From positions 1,860,001-1,924,000 of the forward strand of contig JAHLEZ010000009.1 in the NCBI GenBank assembly GCA_020726505.1: 64,000 nt of DNA, read 5' to 3'. A model generated the notes under the pieces. It did no database searches. It worked only from the letters and a program-made list of their open reading frames with translations, and was not told the DNA's origin. The translations under genes were made by a program, and so were the position numbers. Positions 11,921-23,170 of the stretch are shown here, in pieces; position 1 is the first letter of the stretch; the number at the start of each line of letters is the position of its first letter. Source of the DNA: Leptodontidium sp. MPI-SDFR-AT-0119. Its lineage: Eukaryota; Ascomycota; Leotiomycetes; Helotiales; Leptodontidiaceae.

Positions 11921-12090
11921 AATAACCGATGCGAGCCTTTGATACAAAGCTAATAACTTGATACAAAGCTAATAACCGATGCGAGCCTTTAATACAAAGC
12001 TAATAACTTGATACAAAGCTAATAACCGATGCGAGCCTTTGATACAAAGCTAATAACTTGACACAAAGCTAATAACCGATGCGAGAGCTT
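11921..12090 (+). repeat. 50-bp tandem repeat, about 3.4 copies
   Basis: AATAACCGATGCGAG starts at 11921, 11971, 12021 and 12071, an exact 50-bp period. Each unit contains two sub-repeats of GATACAAAGCTAATA. The array ends about 10 bp before the left 51-bp inverted repeat. Confidence 0.9.
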
Positions 12091-12258
12091 GGTACTCAAA
12101 GTAGTTATATAGACCTAGAAATGCCCCCTCAATAGAATCATCATTCACACCATCATTCTCTATTTTTCAAAATTGTAACGAACTTTAAGTCGGATTTAAG
12201 ATTTTAAGCTATTACTATCAGCGTAAAAAATGATTAGATTAGATTAGATTAATGGCTA

Positions 12259-13600
12259 CTACGTACAGGCCGGAGTAGTTGTTAAATGTCACCTTATCTC
12301 CTCAAAGCGGCGCCACCTTAAGCCAATCAGGTGCTCTAAAAATCAGCCCATTTGAGTGGCATGATGCTGCTTTAATAACTCTTATATGCCCACGAGTGAC
12401 TCTAAATATTATCCAAACTATCAAAGATGTCGACTATGAACGTCCCAACACCGAAAACCCCTACTCATATGGCCTCACGAGATGACAGGCTACGTATTCA
12501 GACTCTCTATTACACTGCAGGCTGGTCTATTGACGATATCCTCCTACAGAACCCGAGAATCACTCACCGACAGGTTCAATATGCTCTCGAGAATCGTCCT
12601 ACCCCTCAAAAGCATAACTGCGGTCATAATACGAAGATCGACACTCCTCACCGACAGTATCTTGTTCACTGGGTTACGCGGAGCTCTTTTCGACGAGATA
12701 TCCCTTGGGCAGAGCTTCCGAAATGGCTAGAATGGGAGAACTGGTGTACCGGAAGCACAGCTATACGTAAAGCATTCGAGACAGAGGGTTATACACGAGC
12801 TGTTCGACGAAGGAAACCTCCACTTTCAGCAACGAACCAAGCTCTTCGACTTGCGTGGGCTAAAGAGCATGTTCACTGGACGAATGATATGTGGGATCTG
12901 ATCCTTTGGAGTGACGAGAGCTGGGTCCAGCCCGGGTATCATAAACGGCAGTTTTGTACACGCAAAAAGGGTCCTTCAGAAGTGTTTCTCCCTGATTGTG
13001 TAAGTCATAGATGGCAGAGGAAGATCGGATGGATGTTTTGGGGATCAATGAGTGGGAAGTACGGCAAAGGACCTGGTCTCTTTTGGGAGAAGGCTTGGAA
13101 GACGATTAATACTCAATCGTATTGCGAACACACTTTCCCAGTTATATGGAATTACATTTACGGTACAACGCCCCGAATGGAGCTCAAATTTCAACAGGAC
13201 GGCGGAGCAGGACATAATGCAGCAGCTACGTTGCTATATATGAAAGATAGGGGGGTTGTACCAATCTTTCATTGCCCCTTTTCCCCTGATCTCTCTCCGA
13301 TTGAAGCTTTGTGGGATAGAATGAAGGATATACTCGCTGCATTACATCCTGAGGTTCACCGAAGCTCTCCACGCCTTCGTACGGCTGTAAAAGAAGCCTG
13401 GGACTCAATTACAGATGCAGAGGTTAGGGACCTGGTGCATACTATGCACCAGCGATGTTTAGATGTCATTGAAGCACGAGGTGCCTATACAAAATGGTAG
13501 TAATATCATGAATTGCATCAAATCAATCATTTGCCTGCGTGGTGTGACATTAAAAGCAGCAGCCGGTGGCGATTTAACATTTGCTGTCCCCTGTACGGAG
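12259..13600 (+). mobile_element. Intact Tc1/mariner element
   Basis: The 1342-bp element has inverted ends (CTACGTACAGG... on the left, CTCCGTACAGG... on the right) and an inner conserved TGTTAAAT block. TA dinucleotides sit at 12257-12258 and 13601-13602. It carries one uninterrupted transposase gene. It split a GATTA-rich subterminal region of the surrounding hAT unit, so it is the younger insertion. Confidence 0.85.
12427..13500 (+). CDS. Tc1/mariner DD34E transposase
   Basis: This 357-aa transposase is intact and intron-free. The N-terminal part is a helix-turn-helix region (ITHRQVQYALE, about residues 48-60), followed by the DDE domain. The catalytic residues are the first Asp in LILWSDESW, the second Asp in FQQDGGAGH and the Glu in SPDLSPIEALWD. 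Exactly 34 residues separate the second Asp from the Glu, the Tc1 spacing. It is expected to cut at the element ends and reinsert at TA in the nucleus. Its base composition is close to that of normal host genes and unlike the AT-rich surroundings, so it shows no RIP and looks recently arrived. The ATG at 12427 is preferred; a second in-frame Met follows shortly after. Confidence 0.92.
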   Translation: MSTMNVPTPKTPTHMASRDDRLRIQTLYYTAGWSIDDILLQNPRITHRQVQYALENRPTPQKHNCGHNTKIDTPHRQYLVHWVTRSSFRRDIPWAELPKWLEWENWCTGSTAIRKAFETEGYTRAVRRRKPPLSATNQALRLAWAKEHVHWTNDMWDLILWSDESWVQPGYHKRQFCTRKKGPSEVFLPDCVSHRWQRKIGWMFWGSMSGKYGKGPGLFWEKAWKTINTQSYCEHTFPVIWNYIYGTTPRMELKFQQDGGAGHNAAATLLYMKDRGVVPIFHCPFSPDLSPIEALWDRMKDILAALHPEVHRSSPRLRTAVKEAWDSITDAEVRDLVHTMHQRCLDVIEARGAYTKW

Positions 13601-14462
13601 TATTAATCTAAATCTAATCAAGTAAAATTTGAATTAATCAAATTCTAATCTAATCTAATCTAATTAATCAAGAATTAATTGATTAATTTGATTAATAAAA
13701 GAGCCGCATCCTAATTAGGTTTAGATTTTTGAGACTAAACCAAAAAGGGTTAGTATATACTAAGAATAGATTTAGTCAAAGCTTTAGAAGCTCGGTTAAT
13801 TTGGATTAAGCGAGGATTAATCCTAAACTTATTTATTTCATATATAATATATAAATAAGAAGCTAATTAATAAGAAATAATAAGCTAGTAAGTCTATAAA
13901 TAAACTAACAATAGGAATTTCTATTTTAAGATCAAAATTTGTAGTATTCTATTAATCCAATACGCATTTACAAGCAAATATTTCTTATTTGTTATATAAT
14001 TCCAAATACCTTTTAAAGAAATTATTAATTATAAGTCCAATTATAATAAGTAATATATTATTAAGACTTTAATACAAATTAGTAATAGTAGAATCTATTT
14101 TAAGATCAAAAATTAGAGTGTTTTATTAATAGAATACGTATTTATAAGCAAGTATTCCTTATTTGTCAGCTAATTCCAAATACTTTTCTAAAGAATTCGA
14201 TAAATTTCTACTTATTATAAATCAACCACATTTGATTATAAATCAATACCTTTATAACTTATAATAATTATAAATACTAGTTATGATTTATAATAAGTAG
14301 AATCAACTAGAAAGTGATATTCTTTATATAAACGAAGATTCTCTCTTCTAAAGATAAAATTTTCTTTAATCAGAAATCAACTACTTTTATAATCAATACT
14401 TATGTTATAACTATTGCGACTATTACCTTTTATAGTATTATTACTATTATTTCTTATACGAA

Positions 14463-17146
14463 ATGTCTCAAAAATCCTCTATTAAGCTTAATTTAGAGCA
14501 AAATCAACCTACTTTTCAATTAGAGCCTTTAGACGAAGCTCCTCTTATATTTAAAGAAAAGCTATTCTCTAAGACTTTGGATACTCCTAAGGAAAATCCC
14601 GAAGATCCGAAAAATTACCGCTCGGTTACTATTAAGTGTCTATTTATAGGCTGTCGGTAAGTTTATAACTAATATTTATAAGAAATTAAATAACTAACTT
14701 ATTTATTAGAAAAACGTGGTATAATCAACGAGTTTATCAATCGACTAGTAATTATATTACTCACTACCGATACTCACATAAGAGCTATAATATTAGCCGA
14801 CTTCTTAGTGGTTTATCAAATAATAACGGTAAGTTATTTTAATAATACTAAAAAAATATATAACTAATAATAATAATAATAGATACTTCCGACGCCGAAT
14901 CGTCTCAAGGATCTTCAACTATATTAGACGCTTTCTCTCAACAAAGAGCTAATAAGCGTAAAGAACCGGAAAAAGATTTGTTTAATATTAATAAATTCAA
15001 GAATTTACTTCTTAATTTTATTATATCAAATAATATCTCTTTTCGAGCAATCTCTAGTATATCTTTTAAAGAACTAGCTTTTAATCTAAACGAGTAAGTT
15101 ATATTACTTTTTATATTATTAATAATATACTAATAAAATTATAGTCAAGTACCTCCTATATATCCGGCAATAATAAAAGAAGAGTTAAATACTCTTTATC
15201 TTTTAAAGCAAAATATTATTAAAGAAGAATTACGAGAAGTTATTACTTCTAATAGTGGTTTCTCTTTAACTTTAGACGCTTGGACAGCTATTAACCAAGA
15301 CGCGTATCTTGGCATTACTATGTAAGTTTATATTCTAATATTAATTATATAATATTATAATACTAATTAATTTATTAATTTAGTCATTTTATAAACAACG
15401 ACTTTAAATTGAAAAGCTATTTATTAGCTATGCGACCTCTTATTGAACGGCATTCCGGTGCTTATATGTTTCAAGTCTTATTAGAGACTTTAAAAGAATA
15501 TAATATCGAATACAATATCTCTACGTAAGTTATTTTTTAAATATTTAATATAAATACTAACTTTTAATAATAGAATTACTAGAGATAACGCGAGCTCTAA
15601 CGATACTCTTATTAGTACTTTAAAACAGTATTATATAAGAGAATCTATTGGATTTCAAGGCGATATAGCTTGTTTAGCTCACGTACTTAATTTAGTCGTT
15701 CAAGATATATTAAAAGCTCTTATTAAAGAAGCTTATAATGATATTAACGATAACGATATCTATCAACAAGAGAATAATCGAGAAGAGGAATATAATAGTA
15801 AGTTTATTTAATAACTCTTTATTATATTTTATATATTAACTATTCTTTTAGATATATCTCTTTGGAAAAAAGTAAGAAAAATAATCATCGGTATTCGATA
15901 TTCACAAGGAAATAAAAGAAACTTCGATATACAAGTTAAAGCTTTAGAAATTAATAATCCTCGACTACCTCAATTAGGTAAGTTTTATTTATATTAAATA
16001 TTAATTATATTAAATTTTATTTACTAATTTTATTATTAGATCAAAACACCCGATGGTCCTCTACGGCTAATATGCTTAAGGACTTTTTACACGTTTGGCA
16101 AGCTATTAAAATCGTTATAAGCTTATCGACTACTAAGTCTTTTGAAAAGAATAAAGAAATTCTTATTTTAAAAGACTCGGAAATAGCCTATTTAGAAAAG
16201 TGCTTGAAGATATTTAATATCTTTATAAAGCCTACTACGAAGCTTCAAGCCGAAAAATATCCAACGATTTATTATTTATTACCTGAGGTATATAAATTAT
16301 ATGCTCGATTAGAAGGATTAAAAGAAGAAATTAATGTAAGTAATAAGTATTAATATAAATATTAATTTATTTACTAATTTAATTTTAGGATCCTAACTTT
16401 ACCGACGCTATTAATAGAGGGCTTATTAAGCTCCGAAAATATTATCCTAAAACAGGAAATATAAACGAAAATAATAAGAGCTTATATTTAGCTCTAATAT
16501 TAGACCCTCGTATTAAACAAGAGGGCCTAGAAGTTATTGGCTTATCTCGAAATCAAGCCTTTGAAATATATAATAGATTAAAAGAAGTTTATAATATGTA
16601 AGTTTATTTATTTATATTACTTAAAATTAAATAAATTACTAATAAATTAACTAGCTTTAAAATCGACTTCGCGCTAGCAAATCCTCCTATCGAAGGAGCT
16701 CAAAATTTAGCTCTCGAAGATAGCGACGACGATTCTGATATTTATATTCAAGACGATGAAAATAACGATTTAGATGAATTAGATCGATATATTCAAGAAC
16801 CAAGAGCTAATAAAGCGGTATGTAATAAACTCTTTATATATTATATATACTAATATTATAATAGACTCGACCTCTTACTTTTTGGCTTCAATATAAAGAT
16901 AAATACCCCGTATCTTTAATAGCTAGAAACTATTTACAAATTCCGGCTACTTCGGCACCTAGTGAGAGGTTTTTTAGTCAAGGGGCTCTTATTATTAATA
17001 AGCTAAGAAATCGACTAGCAAAAGATACGTTTGAAAGGATTATTTGCCTAAAAAGTTGGGGAGTTATTAAAGAGAAAGAAGAAGAAGACGATATAAGGGA
17101 AGAAGTTAAAGACATAGAAAATAATAACTTATTCTTTATTGAATAG
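14463..17146 (+). CDS. Intact 11-exon hAT transposase
   Basis: Exons are 14463-14656, 14710-14828, 14883-15093, 15145-15321, 15384-15524, 15574-15797, 15852-15977, 16040-16335, 16389-16597, 16655-16817 and 16865-17146, coding 713 aa. All ten introns have GT-AG borders (nine GTAAGT, one GTATGT), all phases join, and no stop codon interrupts. Signatures in order are LTLDAWTAINQDAYLGIT, ITRDNASSNDTLI, CLAHVLNLVV, TRWSSTANMLKDF and the hATC dimerisation domain SAPSERFFSQGALIINKLRNRL near the C-terminus. An acidic stretch precedes the hATC block. The DNA is strongly AT-rich but CAA codons are plentiful, so the bias is not RIP. The relative at 1-1580 is RIP-broken. No clear BED zinc finger is seen in the short N-terminus. 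Confidence 0.88.
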
Positions 17147-18085
17147 GTTTGTTAGTTAGTTTATTAGTTAGTCTATTACCGGTTTAATTACTTAATTATT
17201 TAGTTTATTATTTCTTAGTAATATTACAAATATATATATATTTAATATTATTATAGGTTAGTCATTAATCAAATTAATCTAATTCTAATCTAATCAAGTC
17301 AATTTTTCATTAATCTAATTTTAATCTAATCAAATCAATTAATCTGATTATTAATCGATTAGCTTGATTAATTTTGCTCACGCTGATTACTATTAGTACT
17401 CTTTAAGAATCCTCTAAAGCTTTCCTCACCGGTTACTTTAAAAGTAAGCAAGCATTTAATTATTATTATACACATATATTAATATTATTCTAGTTATAAA
17501 CCGCTACGCTATTTATACTAAGCGAGTTACGATTTAAACGAAGGATATATAATTAGTTAAATAGTTCCTCTAAACTTCAATGTTAATAGGCTATAATAGA
17601 CCTATAAGCTAGGCTGCGGAGTGAAAAGAAGTGATACTTGGTGTGAATGATGATTCTATTGTAAAGGGGATTTCTAGGTCTATATAACTACTCTAGCTTA
17701 TCACGTGTGTATTCGCTTAGGTAGCCGAATTAGGTAAATGTAAGCTCAAACGAGCTCAAACGAGTCTTTACCAAATACAGTTGCTTTCCGGTAGTTTGAG
17801 ACGCAGAGCCCGGAGCTTCGTACAACCACTGTTTTAGCCTAGGAAAGCCGTGTATCAGAAGCCTTGGATTTCATGGCTGTAACCTGTGGACGTCAGAGCT
17901 TTATATCAGACGTATGTGGCTTGTTTTAAGTTATTTCCGGCTGATTAGGCCTAGAATAGGTTTTATTGAGTATATAAGCGAGGTAGTTATATTATAATCT
18001 TTATACGGAGGAGAGTTAGTATCCGGCTGGCACTTTTAATCTTAATAAAGTTCTTGGTTCGATTTCTTACGTTAAAAGGGCGGTA
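17147..18085. other. AT-rich spacer, hAT 3' flank
   Basis: It contains the GATTA/TAATC subterminal array (17265-17375) and the right 51-bp inverted repeat (17641-17691). A higher-GC stretch of unknown nature follows (17700-18000). No gene is visible. Confidence 0.5.
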
Positions 18086-18399
18086 CTCGTCGGTTTCCTG
18101 ATTTTTTTCGTTAAAGTGGCCGACCTGCGCAAGCAAGTCGGCACCAGTAACTTAGACATACTAGTAACTTAGACACAGCGACGGTCGACTTAATCAAGTA
18201 ATAACTTTTTAACTACTAATACAATCAACTTCGGGGATGAACCATTAGATACGGAATAAATTTCTACACTAGTCACAACTTAGATAACGTCATTTGATTT
18301 TATATTATATATTGTAATTAATTAAAGTAAAGGGGATTTCGGGTACACTCGCTTATGTAATCCCTATCCGACCACTAACTTTAACACTCTTCAATCGTA

Positions 18400-20912
18400 A
18401 TCATCGTAATCTATAGGCCCACTACTACTATTATTAGTCAAATTAACGTCGGAATCGGAATCAGCGGACAAATCTGACTCTATAAGGCTCTCGATATCAC
18501 TATTACCCTCTTACTCGTCGTCGCTAAGTATCTCAATCGCCTTTTGTGTTAGTCTCTTAGTACGAATTAGTCTTTGAGATGCGGCTATAACTATAGGCTC
18601 TTACTATATAGCCTCTTCTTACTATATAGCCTCTTCCTCTTTAATTATATTTGGTTTCCGACCCCTAGGCTTCTTCCTAGCAGTAATTAAAGCCTATATC
18701 TTCGCAGCTTTGTCGAGCTTTTATTATATTTTAGCCTGAGCTTTCTCCTCCTAAATGCGTGCCTTTTCTATTCTTTTTTAAACCTTCGTAATCTCCTTCT
18801 CCTCTTTCTTTTGCTGTCGAGCTTGAGCTCTAGTAACCTTCTCTTCTTTTATCTTTAATATATTTCTAATAATATTTGCCTCTCTACGGAGCTTCGTAAG
18901 TTTAGACTCCTGGGCAGATTCGTTCTTGTCGCCGATAATTCACAACCCTTCCCTAGAGGAGATTACACGGCCCCTGCCGCGTGATTTAACTCTCTTAGTA
19001 CTATCTTCGTTATTAAGTATAAGGGATTAGCTGCCTTAAGTATTATTTGATACGGTTAAAGTAAGCTCTTGGCACGCGGCGCCACTTAATATTACATTGA
19101 CTGTACTACTTTTCCGGAACTTTTTATTAGAGAGTCGCTTTAATAGAGACAATAATATATCTTCGTAAGTTTCTAGAAATTAAGCGTGTACGTTGATTCC
19201 TTTAGTTCCGTATAGTATATTAAAAAATAGCGTCTTCTTATACTAACGTGGATCTTCCGCCGTCTTTTTAAAGCCGTAATCGCCGTAGTCTTTTATACCT
19301 TTAGGTTACGGAGGTTACTCTAACTCTAGAGTTACTGCCTCTATTAAATCTTGAATATCGAGTAATTCGTCGATACGAGAGCTTATTAATAGAGCTATTA
19401 AGTCGTCTATAATATCAATATCTCCGTCACGTGGGAGCTATAGGAGCTAGATTCCGTCCTCTAGCTCATCGTCAAAAGCCCCATTATCCTGAATTCACGG
19501 AATATAGTCGTATTCGTCGTCTAACGCTATTTCGGCCTCCTAAAACCGATTATTAACTAATACCTAGCGTGATACAGGTTCGTTAGATGCAAGAACATTA
19601 ATTATATTAGATAGATCATCTAAAGTATAGTTGTACACCCGTTCACCAGTGTTTTTATCGCCTATTTAGGTATCCTAAGTAAGCTTAAAAGCTAAAATAA
19701 TGACATCCGCGTTTAATAGCCATATACCGGTACGCCTAAAGGCTGACTAAATTGTCTCTTTCTTAAAGGTTTTAACTCTGATTTAGTGAAGGCATTAAAG
19801 AAAGGTATATTTAGTGAAAGTGTTGTAACCGTCTCTAATTCTATCTTCAATTACTCGTCCATGCTAATACTTTTTAGACTAAAAACAAGTAACGTCTAAT
19901 AGTTGTGTAACATGTGTCGAGTGAGCAATTAAACAGAAAGGTATAATCTTTAGTTGCTCACACTTAGAGATAAACTCATACGTTATATAGCTACTATAGC
20001 CATTAAATATCAAGAGACGCCATTGACCTTATTAGCGGCCTCTAGTTTATTAATTAAAGTATTTGAGCTATTCTAATGTAAGCTCGTTACTTAAATACCC
20101 CTTTTTACTATAAGAGATCTTTGTGCCTAAAAGTAAGTTATTATTAAACATCTTCTCTTAGTAGACAGCCCCCGGTATAATAATATAATAATTAATAGCG
20201 TAGCCAGCGGCAAAGATACACTCAATGACTAACACAGATTCGCAGTCGACAGGGTCACGGGTATAAACCTAAAAACAGTTAATACGTACTTAGTCATCGG
20301 GATAAGCGCTTTTTAAGTAGAAAAACGTACCTTCTTAATATTCTTGTGCGTAATAACCGTTGTACTACTAATACACCCGACCCAGAAGCCAATTTCGTCT
20401 ATATTAAAGATATCTTTCTAATATATTAAGTATTTAGCTATTACTATAACTAACTTCTTAAAGTAACTAGTAATCTCTTTAATCGTTATATAATCTTTAC
20501 GCTTTTGGTCCATTAGAGTAGTTCGTAAAGTATAATATCGGCCAATAGCGTCTATTCTATTAACCTATCTTTTAGCCTAATTCTATCTAATTTACTAGAA
20601 AATTTCTATTAAGAGACTTAATATTATAGTTATAGCCGTAATAATTATATTATATCTTATAAGAAAGCCTCTCTTAATAGTAATATCAATATACTATATC
20701 AAAGATACTTCTTAAGCTTTATTTAACTTCTTATTATAGCCTCTATTCTCAGCCAAATTCTTTGAACTGTCTCTCTTCTTATAACGGTAATTTAACGTAA
20801 AGTAATTAACTCTACTAAAGACGCCAGCGGCAATACGTAGACTAGTAATATCGGTGTCGTCAGGGTTCTCGTATGCCTCTAAGGCAGCTTGAATCTTAGC
20901 TTCTTGGCTCAT
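18400..20912 (-). pseudogene. Pogo-type (DDE_1) transposase, RIP-decayed
   Basis: The gene starts at 20912 with MSQEAKIQAALEAYENPDD, an N-terminal helix-turn-helix of the psq/pogo kind, and the first open block reaches 20712. Further on, across stops, the DDE_1 domain is recognisable: FNIDEIGFWVGC (first Asp region), RLLIFNGYSSY where the usual D of DGYGSH is N, and FCLIAHSTHVTQLLDV. The downstream tail is charged and interrupted. Most stops stand where CAA or TGG would be expected, as RIP gives. The protein would act in the nucleus on the ends described for the element; this copy cannot be functional. Confidence 0.8.
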
Positions 20913-21353
20913 GTATACGGGGGTCTTATATTTGGACTTCTTCTGTATACGAGTAATACTAGCATCTAAAGAGGTCTTCTTCTTGCCCCTCTTAGACCCT
21001 CCATGCTTGATTTGAGGCGTAGATTTGGCTATTATAGGCGTAGTTCGTGGTCTAGATTAAATAGTATATGTGTGTGAGTAAGATAAATCGCGTTTTTACG
21101 TATTAGTAAGGAAATGTAGACGCGGTTTACACCCCTATCAACGAACTACGGGAAGTCCCGAGGCGCCAAGACTTGCTAAATCTATACCTAAAAACTATAT
21201 TAAACTTAATACAACGCCTTATTAATTAGCCCTAACCCTAATACACTTATTTAGTAATTATTATTTTAACTATCGCGCATCTTTCTATAAAAAAATCAAG
21301 TTAAACGGACTAGAATTAGTTGTGTAAAGTAATTAATTAGGCCGGCCCCGCTG

Positions 21354-21421
21354 TGTCTAAGTTGCTGGTATGTCCAAGTTGCTGGTATGTCCAAGTTGCT
21401 GGTATGTCCAAGTTGCTGGTT
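21354..21421 (-). repeat. Four 17-bp iterons at the pogo element end
   Basis: Four exact-period units (TGTCTAAGTTGCTGGTA, then TGTCCAAGTTGCTGGTA twice, then a TT-ending unit) lie just inside the hairpin. The opposite end has two degenerate units at about 18143-18176. They probably serve as transposase binding sites. Confidence 0.85.
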
Positions 21422-21478
21422 CCGACCTGCGCAAGCAGGTCGGTAAAAAAAGCGAAAAAAACTCAGGAAACCGACGAG

Positions 21479-21743
21479 TAGTAGTAGAGGGGGCATAAAT
21501 AGTTTTTTTCTTTTAGTATTCTAGTTTTTTTTATTAAATAAAAGCTAATAATTATTTATATATAATAACGCCTAATAGTAACGTTATAATATATAATTTC
21601 ACATTTACGTTATATTATATAACCCTACACGTTTAGTAATTAATTATTAAAGCCCCTTCCCCTTATTTCTTTCTTTATAATAATCTTTATTTATTTAATA
21701 TTTAATATTTAATTTCACAAATTTAACTTTCGATTATTATTAA
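21479..21743. other. AT-rich spacer with a TAACG-doublet motif
   Basis: It holds AACGCCTAATAGTAACG at 21568-21584, probably the left end of the following integrase-type element. No gene is visible. Confidence 0.45.
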
Positions 21744-23170
21744 TATGCCTGCCGGAATTCCTTAGTACGTTTAAGATAGTTATAAACAAGAAATCTACTA
21801 ATTATATTTTATTAAAAATCGCTAACTTAATAAAGTAATAACGATTATGGCTAGTAGAGGATTAAAAGCTTAGTAAGTAATATTCTTTTACTTAAATCTT
21901 AATATTAATAATTTTCTTAAGAGAAGCACTTATTACAAAAAGTTTAAGTAATAGGGTAATGCTCCTAAGAAGATAGAGGCTCTTTTAGTAGACTAAAGGC
22001 TTCTCGCTCGAGTTGATAAGTTGTATTATAATAATATAAAACACGAGCGAATACTTCGAGCTTTAAATTAATTCTAAGGATATCCCTATATCACGAATTA
22101 GTAACTTAAACGTATTCGGAAACACCTAGGATTACGTTATTGTTAACGCCACGGATAGACCCGCAAAGAGCTTAAAAGGGCTAATAATATTATTATTAAT
22201 AGTATAAATAGTACCCTTTTGGCTTAAATAGGATTTCGACGTGTCACAATATACCTTCGTATTAAACATTAAATTACTCTTCTTAAAAGAGTAGTACTAA
22301 AATTAATAAACGAGATTAATAGGATTGTTATTAAAGCTCGACGATTTAATGCTCTAAAGCGTCGAAAGAGATATATGGTCAAAGGTCTAAATCGAATCTA
22401 GTCGATTAATAAACATAATAAGCTTGCTCGATTCGGATTTTAAATTTACGGCATAATCGACGCGTATTCTGGAAGGATTATAGGATTTTTTATTAGTCTA
22501 TCGAATCGAACACAAATCACAGTTAGCCGAATGTACTTATTTACTGTGAAAAAGTTTAGAGTGCCGAAAGCTACACGAGTAAATAAAGGAAAAGAAATAA
22601 AAATCGCTGGCGCTTTTTAGTTTGCTTTTCGTCGAAAGTATAAATTAAGAATTAGGATTTTTAAAACTTTAGCCTTTAGTACATTAATAAGGAATTAACG
22701 AATCGAACGATTTTAGAGGACATTAATCGATGGTTTCATAAAGTAATAAATAAAATATTTTAGGGACTTAGAAAAGAGGGGTTTATTTAATAGTTCGAAG
22801 TTTAATGTTATAGCTTTGTAATTCTTATATATAAATCGCTTACGAGAACTTTTCTTCGACTTTATTAAAATCTATAACCTTACTTTAATTAAACGCTAAA
22901 AGAATAGGGATAATTATCTTATAACTAGATATTCTTCGAAGGAAATGTATAAGTATTCTAAGAATAAGGATTATAATTACGGAATAGACGCCGACCCTAA
23001 ATTACTTATAACCTTCGAAGAATACTTTAAATAATACGACCTATAAGCGTATTTGCGCCTCGAAATCAAGGAATTTTATAAAGAGGTTATTAGGACTTCT
23101 AAAATTTAGTTTAATCTTTTTAACCTTCGACCTAGGCCTAAATAATTACACGAGTAAGTTTATTATTTAT
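21744..23170 (+). pseudogene. Clr5-domain plus integrase-core transposase, RIP-decayed
   Basis: From the ATG at 21744 the reading (MPAGIP, then YKQEIY and LYFIKNR) fits a Clr5-type N-terminal domain. Later come LARVDKLYYNN, GLRYC, and an integrase-like core with IYGIIDAYSGRIIGFF and TVKKFRVPKATRVNKGKEIKI, then IERF-RTLIDGFIK. This is the arrangement of fungal integrase-core transposases related to Ginger/gypsy integrases. Many TAG codons stand at expected Trp (TGG) positions and TAA at expected Gln, so the copy is RIP-broken throughout. The TAACG doublets at 21568 and the inverted versions near 23449 and 23539 may be its ends, but no clean pair was fixed. Confidence 0.6.

Larger units (their letters stand above)
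12101..17691. mobile_element. 5.6-kb unit bounded by 51-bp inverted repeats, holding hAT and Tc1
   Basis: The ends begin GTAGTTATATAGACCTAGAA at 12101 and the matching inverse ends at 17691. Both continue to AATAGAATCATCATTCACAC, with a few substitutions and a small length difference in the central C-rich part. The unit encloses the intact hAT transposase gene and the Tc1/mariner copy inserted at a TA inside its left arm. Subterminal GATTA/TAATC arrays occur at 12231-12256, 13601-13690 and 17265-17375. The repeats may be the true hAT ends or a host MITE; no 8-bp target duplication was found by eye. Confidence 0.55.
18086..21478 (-). mobile_element. Pogo/Fot1-type element with complex ends
   Basis: The inverted ends start CTCGTCGGTTTCCTGA, flanked by TA (18084-18085 and 21479-21480). 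Inside each end is the hairpin CCGACCTGCGCAAGCAGGTCGG-like sequence and then a 17-bp iteron (TGTCCAAGTTGCTGGTA and variants), two copies on the left and four on the right. The 3393-bp unit carries a decayed transposase on the minus strand. Confidence 0.85.

Noticed and set aside
11921..12090. A CRISPR-like array
   Set aside because: The repeats are contiguous with no unique spacers and the genome is fungal; it is a plain tandem repeat.
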